Assembly: GCA_030601605.1 (NCBI GenBank)
Contig: JAUVTI010000009.1
Span: 1 to 25,451 of the forward strand
Length of the DNA stretch: 25,451 nucleotides
Direction of reading: 5' to 3'
DNA from: Gemmatimonadales bacterium
GTDB lineage: Bacteria > Gemmatimonadota > Gemmatimonadetes > Gemmatimonadales > GWC2-71-9
A program made the position numbers and the translations under genes. The notes below the pieces were generated by a model. It worked only from the letters and a program-made list of their open reading frames with translations, did not search any database and was not told the origin of the DNA. How positions within the stretch are numbered: the stretch's first letter is position 1; each line of letters opens with the position of its first letter. Positions 7,705 through 16,214 of this stretch are shown here, piece by piece.

Positions 7705-8646
7705 TCACGCCCGGGGGTGCGCCTTGTGGTACACCTGCTTCAGTCGCTCCACACTCGTATGAGTATACACCTGAGTCGTGCTCAGCGAGGCGTGCCCCAG
7801 CAGCTCCTGCACCGCCCTGAGGTCGGCCCCCGCATCGAGCAGGTGGGTGGCAAAGCTGTGGCGCAGCGTGTGGACCTTGAGCCCTGCGCTCTCGCTCAGA
7901 GCCCGCATGAACCGGCTCACCACCATCTGCACGCCGCGCACCGAGAGCCGCCGGCCCCGCCGTGACAGGAAGACCGCCCGCCGGTCACCGCGGCCCGTGG
8001 AAAGCCCCGCCAGGAGCTCCTCGCGCTCCACGAAGTAGCCGCGGAGCGCCCGGGCCGCGTACCCGCCGAGCGGGAGGATGCGTTCCTTCCTGCCCTTCCC
8101 GCGCACCTTCACCTGCCCGGATATCACGTCCACGTCGGCCAGATTGAGGCCCGCCAGCTCGGAGAGCCGCATTCCGGTGCCATAGAACAGCTCGAGCATG
8201 GCGAGGTCGCGCGTGCCCTGGAACCCTCCCTCGGAGGCCATCGTCTCCGCGTGGTGAAACAGCTCCTCCACCTGGCCGCGGTCGAGCACTGCCGGGAGGC
8301 GCTGCTCGACCTTGGGCAGCCGCACTCCCTTGGCGGGGTTCTGCTCGATCCCGTAGCGCTGATTCATGAACCGGTAGAACGTGCGCAGCACGGACACCGC
8401 CCGCGCGATGGAGCGCTTGGCGAGCCCCCGCCGCTTGAGCTCGCCCATGAAGCTCCGCACCGCCAGCCGGTCCACCGTTGTCCAGCGCCAGCGCCGCGCG
8501 CCACCGTAGTACTCGTCCAGGAACACCTGGAACGCGATCAGGTCACGACCGTAGGCGCGAACCGTATTGGGCGAGTCGTTGCGCTCCTTCTCGAGATAGG
8601 TGATGAACTCACCGATCTCGCGGCGCGCGTGCCCTCGCTTCGTCAC
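7705..8646 (-). CDS. xerC: Tyrosine recombinase XerC (chromosome dimer resolution)
   Basis: A 313-residue tyrosine recombinase with an N-terminal SAM-like core-binding domain (about 8-105) and a C-terminal catalytic domain. The full catalytic set is visible: R160 (TGMRLSEL), K184 (RGKGRKE), H259 and R262 (HTLRHSFATH), H285 (LLGHASL) and Y294 (VYTH). It would act at dif to resolve chromosome dimers. Its place between trmFO and hslV matches codV of Bacillus subtilis, which argues for a housekeeping recombinase and not an integrase of a mobile element. It starts at GTG, overlapping the trmFO stop by four bases. XerC and XerD cannot be fully separated by eye. Confidence 0.93.
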   Translation of the reverse strand: MTKRGHARREIGEFITYLEKERNDSPNTVRAYGRDLIAFQVFLDEYYGGARRWRWTTVDRLAVRSFMGELKRRGLAKRSIARAVSVLRTFYRFMNQRYGIEQNPAKGVRLPKVEQRLPAVLDRGQVEELFHHAETMASEGGFQGTRDLAMLELFYGTGMRLSELAGLNLADVDVISGQVKVRGKGRKERILPLGGYAARALRGYFVEREELLAGLSTGRGDRRAVFLSRRGRRLSVRGVQMVVSRFMRALSESAGLKVHTLRHSFATHLLDAGADLRAVQELLGHASLSTTQVYTHTSVERLKQVYHKAHPRA

Positions 8647-9956
8647 GTGGCCACCGCCGCGGCGCCGGCCGCAAAGGCGCGCATCAGTGTCACGGCTCGC
8701 TCTGCCAGCAGCTCCCTGCGCCGCCGCTTGTCACGGACGCGCTCTTCGAGCGGGGGGAGCAGGCCGAAATTGGCGTTCATCGGCTGGAAGCGCCCGGGGT
8801 CGGCCCCGTGCACGTACGCCATCAGCGCACCCAGCATGGTCTCGGCTGGCGGCACGACCGGCTCGAGTCCCTCGAGCAGGCGAGCCAGGTTGATCCCGGC
8901 CAGGAGCCCCGTGGCCAGCGACTCGGTGTAGCCCTCCACCCCCACCAGTTGACCGGCGAACAGCAGGCTCGCGTCGTCGCGCGCGGAGAGATGCGCCGTG
9001 AGCGATGCGGGGGCGTTGAGATAGGTGTTCCGGTGGATGCTCCCGTAGCGATAGAACTCGGCCGCGCCGAGCCCGGGGATCGCGCGGAACACGCGCTGCT
9101 GCTCCGGAATGCGAAGCCGGGTCTGGAACCCGACGAGGTTCCACATCTGTCCGGCGCGATCCTCCTGTCGGAGCTGCACGACAGCGTGGGGCTCGCGTCC
9201 CGTGCTCGGATCGGGTAGTCCCACGGGCTTGAGCGGCCCGAACCGGGGCGTCTCGCGCCCGCGCCGCGCCATCTCCTCGACGGGGAGGCAGCCCTCGAAA
9301 TAGGGAACCGCGTCGAAGCCGTGGCCCTCGAACTGGTCCGCCGCGAGGAGCGCATCTATGAACCCCTCGTATTGGCTCGCCGACAGCGGCGCGTTCAGGA
9401 AGTCGTCACCGCCGCCCTTGCCGTAGCGCGACATCCTGTAGAGCAAGGAGTGATCCAGAGAGTCGCCGCTGACGATGGGCGCGATGGCATCGTAGAACGC
9501 AAGCGAGTCGGCGCCGAGCCGCGCGGCGATCGCCTCGCCCAGCCGGTCGGAGGTGAGCGGCCCGGTGGCCACGACGCCGGGTGAGGGCAGCTCGGTCACT
9601 TCTTCGCGCACCACGGTGATGCGTGGGTGGTCCTCCACGCGCCGGGTCACCTCCCGGCTGAACTCCACGCGGTCCACGGTGAGCGCGGAGCCGCCCGGAA
9701 TGCGCACGGTCTCAGCCACCTGCATCAGAAGGCTGCCCAGGACGCGCAGCTCGGCCTTCAGCAGGCCGTGCGCGTTGGCTAGCTCCAGCGACTTGAAGGT
9801 GTTGCTGCAGACGATCTCGGCGAGTCGGTCCGTCTGGTGGGCCGGCGTCCTCACGAGCGGCCTCATCTCGTGGAGCCTCACGTCGACACCGCGCTCGGCC
9901 AGCGCCCACGCGGCCTCGCACCCCGCGAGGCCTCCTCCTACCACGGTGGCGTTCAC
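8643..9956 (-). CDS. trmFO: Folate-dependent tRNA (uracil-54-C5)-methyltransferase TrmFO
   Basis: A 437-residue FAD enzyme that makes ribothymidine at position 54 of tRNA, taking the carbon from 5,10-methylene-tetrahydrofolate and not from SAM. The FAD-binding VVGGGLAGCEAAW (5-17) and the family motif EIVCSNTFKS (C50) are clear. C223 in FEGCLPVEEM matches the second functional cysteine. NANFGLLPP near the C-terminus is also typical. It starts at GTG, overlapping the topA stop (GTGA), and overlaps xerC in the same way. Confidence 0.96.
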   Translation of the reverse strand: MNATVVGGGLAGCEAAWALAERGVDVRLHEMRPLVRTPAHQTDRLAEIVCSNTFKSLELANAHGLLKAELRVLGSLLMQVAETVRIPGGSALTVDRVEFSREVTRRVEDHPRITVVREEVTELPSPGVVATGPLTSDRLGEAIAARLGADSLAFYDAIAPIVSGDSLDHSLLYRMSRYGKGGGDDFLNAPLSASQYEGFIDALLAADQFEGHGFDAVPYFEGCLPVEEMARRGRETPRFGPLKPVGLPDPSTGREPHAVVQLRQEDRAGQMWNLVGFQTRLRIPEQQRVFRAIPGLGAAEFYRYGSIHRNTYLNAPASLTAHLSARDDASLLFAGQLVGVEGYTESLATGLLAGINLARLLEGLEPVVPPAETMLGALMAYVHGADPGRFQPMNANFGLLPPLEERVRDKRRRRELLAERAVTLMRAFAAGAAAVAT

Positions 9957-12277
9957 TTTCCTGCTACGTCAGCGACGGCCTCCTCGACGGAGAACTCGTT
10001 GCCGCACTTGAGACAGAGGCGGTACTCGCCGCGCGCCTTTGTGGAGCGCTGCTCCGCTCCCTCGTTGCCGCACTCCGTGCAGCGGTCCGGCACTGGCCGG
10101 TGCCAGGTCGAGAAATCACACTCCGGATAGTTGGAGCACCCGTAGAACGAGCGGCCGCGCCGCGTGCGGCGCTGCGCCAGCTCGCCACCGCACTTGGGGC
10201 ACTTCACGCCGAGCGGTATGGGCCGGGTGTGCTTGCACTTGGGATACTGCGTGCACGCGAGGAACTCTCCGTAGCGCCCGGCCTTGATGACCATCGGCGC
10301 GCCGCACTCCTTGCACACCTCGTCGGTCGGCTTGTCCGGTGCCTTGTCGCCCTTGAGCGGCTTGGTGTAGCGGCACTCGGGGTAGTTGCTGCAGGCGACG
10401 AACGGCCCGAAGCGCCCGCTCTTCACCGTGAGCTTGCCGCCGCACGTGGGGCAGGGCTCCTTCTCGATCTCTCCGACGTCGTGCGCCTCGCGGATCATCG
10501 CGGCGGTGTCGACGGACTCGAGCGCCTTGGAGAACGGCCCGTAGAAGTCCTGCAGCACGGTCTGCCAACCGAGCTCGCCCTCCTCGACCTTGTCCAGCTC
10601 GGTCTCCATCTGCGACGTGAACTCGACGTTGAAGATGTCCGGGAAGCGGGCCACCATCACCCTGGTCACGGTCTCGCCCAGATCCGTGGGATTGAAGCGC
10701 CGGTTCTCGAGCCGCACGTAGTCGCGCTCGCGCAGCGTGGAGACGATGCTCGCGTAGGTGCTGGGCCGCCCGATGCCGTTCGCCTCGAGCTCCTTCACCA
10801 GGCTCGCCTCGCTGAAGCGCGGCGGCGGCTCGGTGAAGTGCTGATTGGGCGTGATCTTCTTCACCGCGGCCTCATCGCCCTTCTCGAGCGCGGGTACGGG
10901 CGCCAGGTCCTCGAACGTCTGCTCCTCACCGGCCTCCTTCGTGTCGGCGTACAGCACGTGGAAGCCGTCGAACACCATCACCGAGCCGGTGGCCCGGAAC
11001 AGGTATTTGTCGATGTCGAAGTCTATGGTCGTGGTGTCGTAGACCGCGGGCATCATCTGTGAGGCCACGAAGCGCTGCCAGATGAGCCGGTACAGCTTGT
11101 ACAGGTCGCCGGTCAGGTACTTGCGGATCTTCTCGGGAGCCAACGCGACGTCCGTGGGCCGGATAGCCTCGTGTGCCTCCTGCGCCCGCGCGCTCTTCTT
11201 GGTGCGATATACGTTCGGCTTGGCGGGCAGGTAGCGCTCGTCGTAACGCGTCGTTACGTACTCGCGCACCGCATCGATCGCAATCGGCGCCACCCGGGGG
11301 GAGTCGGTGCGCATGTAGGTGATGAGCCCGACCGCGCCCTGCTTGCCCATCTCCACACCCTCGTAGAGCTGCTGCGCCGTGCGCATCGTGCGCCTGGACG
11401 CGAAGCCGAGCCGCTTGGCCGCTTCCTGCTGCAGGGTGCTGGTGATGAACGGCGGCGCGGGACGGCGGCGCCGCTGCTTCCTCTGCACTGCGGTCACCAC
11501 GAAGGGCTTCCCCTTCACGGCCTTCACCACGGCGCGCGCGTCCTTTTCCGAGTGCAGCTCCAGCTTCTTGCCGTCGATCTTGTGCAGCTTCGCTCCGAAG
11601 CGCTTCCGCTTCGCCTCGAGCTCGGCATCGATCGACCAGTACTCCTGCGGCTTGAAGTCGCGGATCGCCTGCTCCCGCTCCACGATGATCCTGAGCGCCA
11701 CGGTCTGGACCCGCCCCGCCGAGAGGCCGGTCTTCACCGAGCGCCACAGCAGCGGGCTCACCTTGTAGCCCACGAGACGGTCCAGGATGCGCCGGGCCTG
11801 CTGGGCCTCGACCTTCTGGTCGTCTATGTCGGTGGGGTTCTCGATAGCCTCGCTGATGGCGTCCTTGGTGATCTCGTGGAACAGCACGCGGCGGACCTTG
11901 GACCCGTCGTCCAACTGTTCGGCGACGTGCCACGCGATCGCCTCGCCCTCACGGTCCGGGTCGGTCGCCAGCAACACCTGATTGGACTTCTTGGCCGCGC
12001 GCTTGATCTCGGCCAGCTGTTTTCCCTTGCCGCGGATCGTGACGTACTTGGGCGCAAAGCCCTCGTCCACGTCCACCCCGAGCTCGCGCTGGGGCAGATC
12101 GCGCAGGTGCCCCACCGTGGCCTTCACCGTGTAGCCCGAATCCAGGTACTTGCTGATCGTCCGCGCCTTGGCGGGCGACTCCACGACCACCAGAGCACCC
12201 CCCTTGCGAGCGGTCTTCGTGGCGGTCCTCTTCGCCGTCCTCTTCGCCGTCTTCTTCTTGGCTTTCTTGGTCGCCAT
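9953..12277 (-). CDS. topA: DNA topoisomerase I
   Basis: A 774-residue type IA topoisomerase that relaxes negative supercoils. The Toprim domain carries VVVESPAKA (E34) and DPDREGE (106-112), and the active-site tyrosine is Y321 in ITYMRTDSPR. The C-terminus has three CxxC-type zinc fingers ending in NYPEC or QYPKC, then a fourth Cys4 unit (CTECGN ... CLKCGN). Residues 3-26 form a Lys/Arg/Ala/Thr-rich tail with AKRTAKRTATKTA, like histone H1 tails, absent from the E. coli enzyme. It is the first gene of the topA-trmFO-xerC-hslV-hslU unit. I found no convincing promoter box in the 214 bases upstream. Confidence 0.97.
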   Translation of the reverse strand: MATKKAKKKTAKRTAKRTATKTARKGGALVVVESPAKARTISKYLDSGYTVKATVGHLRDLPQRELGVDVDEGFAPKYVTIRGKGKQLAEIKRAAKKSNQVLLATDPDREGEAIAWHVAEQLDDGSKVRRVLFHEITKDAISEAIENPTDIDDQKVEAQQARRILDRLVGYKVSPLLWRSVKTGLSAGRVQTVALRIIVEREQAIRDFKPQEYWSIDAELEAKRKRFGAKLHKIDGKKLELHSEKDARAVVKAVKGKPFVVTAVQRKQRRRRPAPPFITSTLQQEAAKRLGFASRRTMRTAQQLYEGVEMGKQGAVGLITYMRTDSPRVAPIAIDAVREYVTTRYDERYLPAKPNVYRTKKSARAQEAHEAIRPTDVALAPEKIRKYLTGDLYKLYRLIWQRFVASQMMPAVYDTTTIDFDIDKYLFRATGSVMVFDGFHVLYADTKEAGEEQTFEDLAPVPALEKGDEAAVKKITPNQHFTEPPPRFSEASLVKELEANGIGRPSTYASIVSTLRERDYVRLENRRFNPTDLGETVTRVMVARFPDIFNVEFTSQMETELDKVEEGELGWQTVLQDFYGPFSKALESVDTAAMIREAHDVGEIEKEPCPTCGGKLTVKSGRFGPFVACSNYPECRYTKPLKGDKAPDKPTDEVCKECGAPMVIKAGRYGEFLACTQYPKCKHTRPIPLGVKCPKCGGELAQRRTRRGRSFYGCSNYPECDFSTWHRPVPDRCTECGNEGAEQRSTKARGEYRLCLKCGNEFSVEEAVADVAGK

Positions 12278-12380
12278 AACTCGTTTTATTCTCCAGGCCG
12301 CCCACTTAGCGCGCGGCCGTTCAACGACACGTCAACTGACCACCGAGCCTCCTCGGGCCGGCTCCGTCCTCACGCCGCAC

Positions 12381-12412
12381 GGCCCAGATGGGAGCACGCT
12401 CCCATCTAGGCC
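12381..12412. other. Strong hairpin between aroK and topA
   Basis: A perfect 9-bp stem (AGATGGGAG at 12386-12394, CACG loop, CTCCCATCT at 12399-12407) is extended by GGCC/GGCC (12381-12384, 12409-12412) across one mismatch. It lies about 105 bases upstream of topA. No T-run follows on either strand, so it may be a leader structure or a palindromic protein site more than a terminator. Confidence 0.5.
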
Positions 12413-12470
12413 GACACTCGTAACTTATTGACTGTCAGCACCTTACAGACCGGCGCTGCGCTCCCGGGGT

Positions 12471-12486
12471 CGCCCCTCGGGGGGCG
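12471..12486 (-). terminator. Short hairpin directly after aroK
   Basis: A 6-bp all-GC stem (12471-12476 with 12481-12486, 4-base loop) starts five bases after the aroK stop. No T-run follows, so it is a weak or Rho-assisted terminator at best. Confidence 0.3.
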
Positions 12487-12491
12487 CATAG

Positions 12492-13010
12492 TTACCATCC
12501 GGCCCGAGATCGCGCAAGCTGAACCAAGACCGCGGCCACCTCCTCCACCGACCGCCCGTCCGTGGGGACGACCGCCTCAGCACCCTCGTAAGAGCCCTCC
12601 CTGGCCGCCAGAATCTCCTCCATCCGGGCCGCCGGATCGGGGCCGTCCAGGAGCGGCCTGGAGCCCTCAGGGGCCGCTCGCGCGGCCGCGACGGAGGGCT
12701 CGGTGCTGAGATACACCACCAAGGCGCGCCCGGCAGCGTATTCCATATTAGTGCCCTGGGCGGCCCATCCTCCGCCGGGGGCCACCACCCCCGGCTGGCC
12801 CGCGAACGCCGTCTCAACGGCGCGCCGCTCGAGCTCCCGGAACGCCGGCTCACCGCGCTCGGCGAAGATCCGCCGGATGGCCATCCCCTCTGCCGCCTCC
12901 ACCTGCTCGTCCACGTCCGTGAACGGGGCGCCCAGCGCCTCGGCAGCGCACCTCCCCACCACCGACTTCCCGGAGCCGGGGAGCCCGACCAGCAGCAGGT
13001 GCCGTTTCAG
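12492..13010 (-). CDS. aroK: Shikimate kinase, apparent CTG start
   Basis: A 172-residue kinase that phosphorylates shikimate with ATP, two steps before chorismate. From CTG at 13010 the protein begins xKRHLLLVGLPGSGKS, with Walker A at 9-16. D32 and D34 (FTDVD) and R58 (FRELE) then fall where family members have them, and GGG (APGGGWA) and the lid arginine (SRPLL) follow. The first ordinary start in frame is GTG at 12962, which would remove the whole Walker A loop, and there is no ATG, GTG or TTG between it and the aroC overlap. AAGGTAGG lies just upstream of the CTG. It starts five bases after the aroC stop. Either CTG is used or the assembly has an error here. Confidence 0.85.
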   Translation of the reverse strand: MKRHLLLVGLPGSGKSVVGRCAAEALGAPFTDVDEQVEAAEGMAIRRIFAERGEPAFRELERRAVETAFAGQPGVVAPGGGWAAQGTNMEYAAGRALVVYLSTEPSVAAARAAPEGSRPLLDGPDPAARMEEILAAREGSYEGAEAVVPTDGRSVEEVAAVLVQLARSRAGW

Positions 13011-13015
13011 GGAGC

Positions 13016-14200
13016 CTACCTTCGGCCGTCCTCGAGCCGCGTGAGGTAGGCCTCGAATGCGGACCTCATGTCCGCCAGGCAGTCACCGCCGAACTTCTCT
13101 ACGAATGCCTGGGCGAGCACGATCGCCGTCATCGCCTCCGCGACGACCCCCATGGCCGGCACCGCGGTGATGTCCGCCCGCTCCGATTGAGCCTGCTCCG
13201 GCTCCCCGGTCTCCAGATTCACCGACTTGAGGGGCCGCCTCAGAGTGGAGATCGGCTTCATCGCGGCCCGAACCACGAGCGGCTCTCCCGTGGTCATGCC
13301 TCCTTCGAGACCGCCGGCACGATTGCTGGACCGTGTGACGTTGCCCTTGGCAGCGGCGCCGCCGGGCTCCAGCTCGTCGTGCACCTGGGAGCCGGGGCGG
13401 CGCGCCGCCTCGAAGCCGAGACCGATCTCGACTCCCTTCACGGCGGGAATCGACATCACCGCGCCCGCAAGCCGGCCGTCCAGCTTGCGATCCCACGACA
13501 CGTGCGAGCCGAGCCCGAGCGGGAGTCCTCGCACCACGACCTCCGCCACTCCGCCCAGCGAGTCGCGCGCCGCCGTGGCCTCATCGATCGCAGCCACCAT
13601 CGCCTTGCCGGCGCCATCGTCGAGGCAGCGCACCGGCGAGCGGTCGGCCGCCTCGTTGAGGGGTGTGGGGAGCGGGTCAGGAACCGGAGCCGCCACGGGT
13701 CCCAGCTCCACGACGTGGCTTCCGATCTCGACGCCGAACTCCGCCAGTAGCCGGCGGCATACCGCACCGCATGCCACGCGTGCAGCGGTCTCGCGCGCGC
13801 TCGCGCGCTCCAGGATGTCCCGGGCGTCGGAGCGGTCGTACTTGAGGCTCCCCACCAGGTCGGCGTGTCCCGGCCGGGGCCGCGTCACCTTGCGGCGCCG
13901 CGCTCCCGCATCGGCTCCGTCGGGCTCCGGCGCCATCACGTCGCGCCAGTTGTCCCAGTCGCGATTCCAGATCAGCAGGGCGATGGGCGATGCCAACGTC
14001 TCCCCGGCCCGCACCCCGCTCAGGAACTCCACAGCGTCCTGCTCGATCTTCATCCGCGCGCCGCGCCCGTGGCCCGCCATGCGCCGCCTCAGCTCGCGGT
14101 CCACGTCCTCGGCCACGAGCGGCAGGCCCGCGGGTATGCCCTCGAGGATCGATACGAGGGCGCGTCCGTGGGATTCACCGGCAGTCGTGAAGCGGATCAT
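13016..14200 (-). CDS. aroC: Chorismate synthase
   Basis: A 394-residue FMNH2-dependent enzyme converting EPSP to chorismate, the last step of the shikimate pathway. It shows FTTAGESHG at the N-terminus (H11), RPGHADL in the middle (second catalytic histidine) and NRAGGLEGGMTTGEP, all signatures of the family. The length is normal. aroK follows after five bases, so the two shikimate genes form one unit. The gene is preceded by about 100 bases after the terminator of the pilus-lipoprotein operon. Confidence 0.97.
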   Translation of the reverse strand: MIRFTTAGESHGRALVSILEGIPAGLPLVAEDVDRELRRRMAGHGRGARMKIEQDAVEFLSGVRAGETLASPIALLIWNRDWDNWRDVMAPEPDGADAGARRRKVTRPRPGHADLVGSLKYDRSDARDILERASARETAARVACGAVCRRLLAEFGVEIGSHVVELGPVAAPVPDPLPTPLNEAADRSPVRCLDDGAGKAMVAAIDEATAARDSLGGVAEVVVRGLPLGLGSHVSWDRKLDGRLAGAVMSIPAVKGVEIGLGFEAARRPGSQVHDELEPGGAAAKGNVTRSSNRAGGLEGGMTTGEPLVVRAAMKPISTLRRPLKSVNLETGEPEQAQSERADITAVPAMGVVAEAMTAIVLAQAFVEKFGGDCLADMRSAFEAYLTRLEDGRR

Positions 14201-14241
14201 ATGTGCAAGACTCTCAGCGCAGAGCGATCGTCAGAGAACGG

Positions 14242-14269
14242 AACTTACCCGCCCCATGTCACCTGTAAA
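14242..14269 (-). promoter_or_regulatory. Possible promoter of aroC-aroK
   Basis: The minus strand reads TTTACA (14264-14269), a 16-base spacer and TAAGTT (14242-14247). The -35 box is good but the -10 matches only three of six bases. Its place, between the upstream terminator and aroC, supports it. Confidence 0.35.
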
Positions 14270-14303
14270 CCACCGCCCGTCTCACGCCTGTGCAGGGCGC
14301 CAA

Positions 14304-14331
14304 GAAAAAGAGCCCGGCTTCTCAGCCGGGC
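14304..14331 (-). terminator. Rho-independent terminator of the pil-lipoprotein operon
   Basis: A perfect 8-bp GC-rich stem (GCCCGGCT at 14312-14319 with AGCCGGGC at 14324-14331, 4-base loop) is followed on the minus strand by CTCTTTTTCTT. It lies about 27 bases after the stop of the second lipoprotein gene. Confidence 0.9.
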
Positions 14332-14357
14332 CCTCTGATTCTCGGATACGGCAGCCG

Positions 14358-16214
14358 TCAGTTGCCCGCCACCGGGAAGATGTTCGCGATCGGCGGCAGC
14401 GCGACCACCACCACCCCCACTGCCGTCACTCCGATCAGTAGCTGCTGGCCGCCGGCGGTTTTGGCAGTCCGCAGCGGCCCGACGATCGGGTCGCGGATCG
14501 GGACCGTCGCGACCTGGCCATAGAAATACGTGTCGTACACGTTGATCAGCGGATCCGCCGTGGCCGCGAAGACCATCCGGTCGTTCGGATCGAGCGAGCC
14601 GCCGAACGTGGGCGTACCCGCGAAGCGTGCGTCGAACGCGTGGTCGAAGTTGATGTCGATGCCGGGCACCGCGCCGCCGGCGGCGACGATACCCATCAGC
14701 CGAAGCCCCTCGTCCAGCACATAGATCGAGTCGGCGCGAACCATGTTGGTGAGCCCGTTGAAGTTCAGCGCAACCGACTGCACCTGGACCGACGTGTTCA
14801 CGATGAAGTCGCGCACGCGGATCGCGCGCGAGATGCCGTCGTCAATGACTTCGGGACCCACGAACGGCACGCCCTGGATCACTATGGGCGGGCAGAGCGT
14901 GCTCGTGTGCCCCGCCAGCCGGTTGTAGCCGATGGCGCGGGCGAACCCGTTGGGCGGCCTGGCGCTCGACCCACCCTCTCCGACGATGGCGTGGGTGAAG
15001 TCACCCGAGTTGCGCACGAAGGTCGTATCCAGGAACGCCAGCTCGGCCATGTTGACAGTGCGGCCACAAGAGGCCGACAGGATGAGCTCCGACGTGGTTC
15101 CCGGTCCCCGATCCACGATGATCTGCAGCGTATCTGAATCGGGTGACGGCGCCACCGCTGCTTGCTCCCACCAGAAGTGGGACTCTGGTGTGGCGCTCGT
15201 GAGGTTCTCCCACCGCACGGTACCGCGCAGCACGAAGTCCACCGGATCGCCCGCCTGGCCCTCCGTGGGCGTCGTCGAATAGACGGCATAGATGCTGTCG
15301 GCGAAGCAATTCCCGCCGCCGTCCATGATGCACGTCATCCCGAGGAACTCGGGCCGATCCGAGAAGTCGTACTCGGTGATCTTGATCTTGATGAAGCCGG
15401 TGGCCTCGTCGATCTCGGTCTGGACGCTCTGGATCAGGAAGTTCGGCAGATGATGCCGCCGAACCTCGATGCGAGCTGAGGGCGTCATGTCGAGGATCGA
15501 GAAGTTCGTACCACCCGAGTTCGCGACCACCACCGTGTCCCCGAAGCCCCCGGCCTGGTTGTGCGGCCACAGCGCAATGCCCCAGGGGCTCGCGCCGGTT
15601 GGCACCCCGCCGGGCACGAAGCTCGTGTCCGCCAGCCGGAGGATCTCCACGCGATCCAGATCGATGTTCGTGAGATAGACCTCGTTCTGGTTCGAATTGT
15701 AGATCGCGTCGGCTATCGTACCGCCGTCCGGCAGCGTCCTGGTCACCCCGGACACCACGATGATCGTGTCGGGCGCCGCCGACAGCGCGGCCGCCCCGTC
15801 GAACAGTGAGTAGCCCGAAACGCTCGCGCTGAGCAGGCTGGGCTGGTTCGAGGTGATCCTCGCCCCCAGCTTGTTCTCTGCGAACGCCGTCACCTCGATC
15901 GTGGCGGGCAGCATCGAGAACTCCGCCTCGAACTCGAGGTCGTAGAGCTGCTCGTAGTACTCCCTGCCGCCGTCGCCGAGGTCGGTCGAGTCTCCACCAA
16001 AGACCGTGCCGTCCGCGAGACGCGCGATCCAGCCGATCTTCGTGATGCCAGCTTCATCCGTCGCCGCCACCATGATGGAGTCGTCCACCTCCACCCTGGA
16101 AGCGATCCCGTAGTTCACGCCCTGCGACTCCGGGAGCTGCGGCTGAACGGGGGCTTCCTCGCCGCACGCGCTCAGCGCCACGGCGAGCAGCATTCCTATG
16201 GCGGCCCGTTTCAT
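14358..16214 (-). CDS. Secreted lipoprotein with Ig-like and propeller-like segments, function unknown
   Basis: A 618-residue protein with a lipoprotein signal peptide (LSAC, C17, then GEE). Residues 40-80 (RVEVDDSI ... GITKIGW ... GGDS) closely resemble the third Ig-like segment of the preceding lipoprotein. The part from about 165 to 245 (NEVYLTNIDLDRVEIL, ASPWGIAL, DTVVVANSGG, FSILDM) looks like blades of a YVTN/NHL-type beta-propeller. Several cysteines in the later half may form disulfides. A hydrophobic stretch at about 590-611 (LLIGVTAVGVVVVALPPI) near the C-terminus is odd for a lipoprotein and could be a second anchor. The gene starts within the end of the previous one (ATGA) with GGAGG upstream, and a terminator follows. 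I do not recognise a named family. Its position as last gene behind pilMNOPQ suggests an outer-membrane accessory of the pilus, which is inference. Confidence 0.85.
   Translation of the reverse strand: MKRAAIGMLLAVALSACGEEAPVQPQLPESQGVNYGIASRVEVDDSIMVAATDEAGITKIGWIARLADGTVFGGDSTDLGDGGREYYEQLYDLEFEAEFSMLPATIEVTAFAENKLGARITSNQPSLLSASVSGYSLFDGAAALSAAPDTIIVVSGVTRTLPDGGTIADAIYNSNQNEVYLTNIDLDRVEILRLADTSFVPGGVPTGASPWGIALWPHNQAGGFGDTVVVANSGGTNFSILDMTPSARIEVRRHHLPNFLIQSVQTEIDEATGFIKIKITEYDFSDRPEFLGMTCIMDGGGNCFADSIYAVYSTTPTEGQAGDPVDFVLRGTVRWENLTSATPESHFWWEQAAVAPSPDSDTLQIIVDRGPGTTSELILSASCGRTVNMAELAFLDTTFVRNSGDFTHAIVGEGGSSARPPNGFARAIGYNRLAGHTSTLCPPIVIQGVPFVGPEVIDDGISRAIRVRDFIVNTSVQVQSVALNFNGLTNMVRADSIYVLDEGLRLMGIVAAGGAVPGIDINFDHAFDARFAGTPTFGGSLDPNDRMVFAATADPLINVYDTYFYGQVATVPIRDPIVGPLRTAKTAGGQQLLIGVTAVGVVVVALPPIANIFPVAGN

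Noticed and set aside
7705..8646. Tyrosine recombinase as sign of an integrated element
   Set aside because: Length, motifs and the trmFO-xerC-hslV context indicate housekeeping XerC; no attachment repeats or cargo genes are present.
9981..10500. Repeated zinc-finger coding units as a nucleotide repeat
   Set aside because: They are the diverged zinc ribbons of TopA, similar at protein level and not a DNA repeat array.
11171..12409. 412-codon plus-strand ORF
   Set aside because: Antisense shadow of topA with no ribosome site or recognisable domain.
13227..14441. 404-codon plus-strand ORF running past aroC
   Set aside because: Antisense to aroC and runs through the terminator; Arg/Ser-rich composition without motifs.
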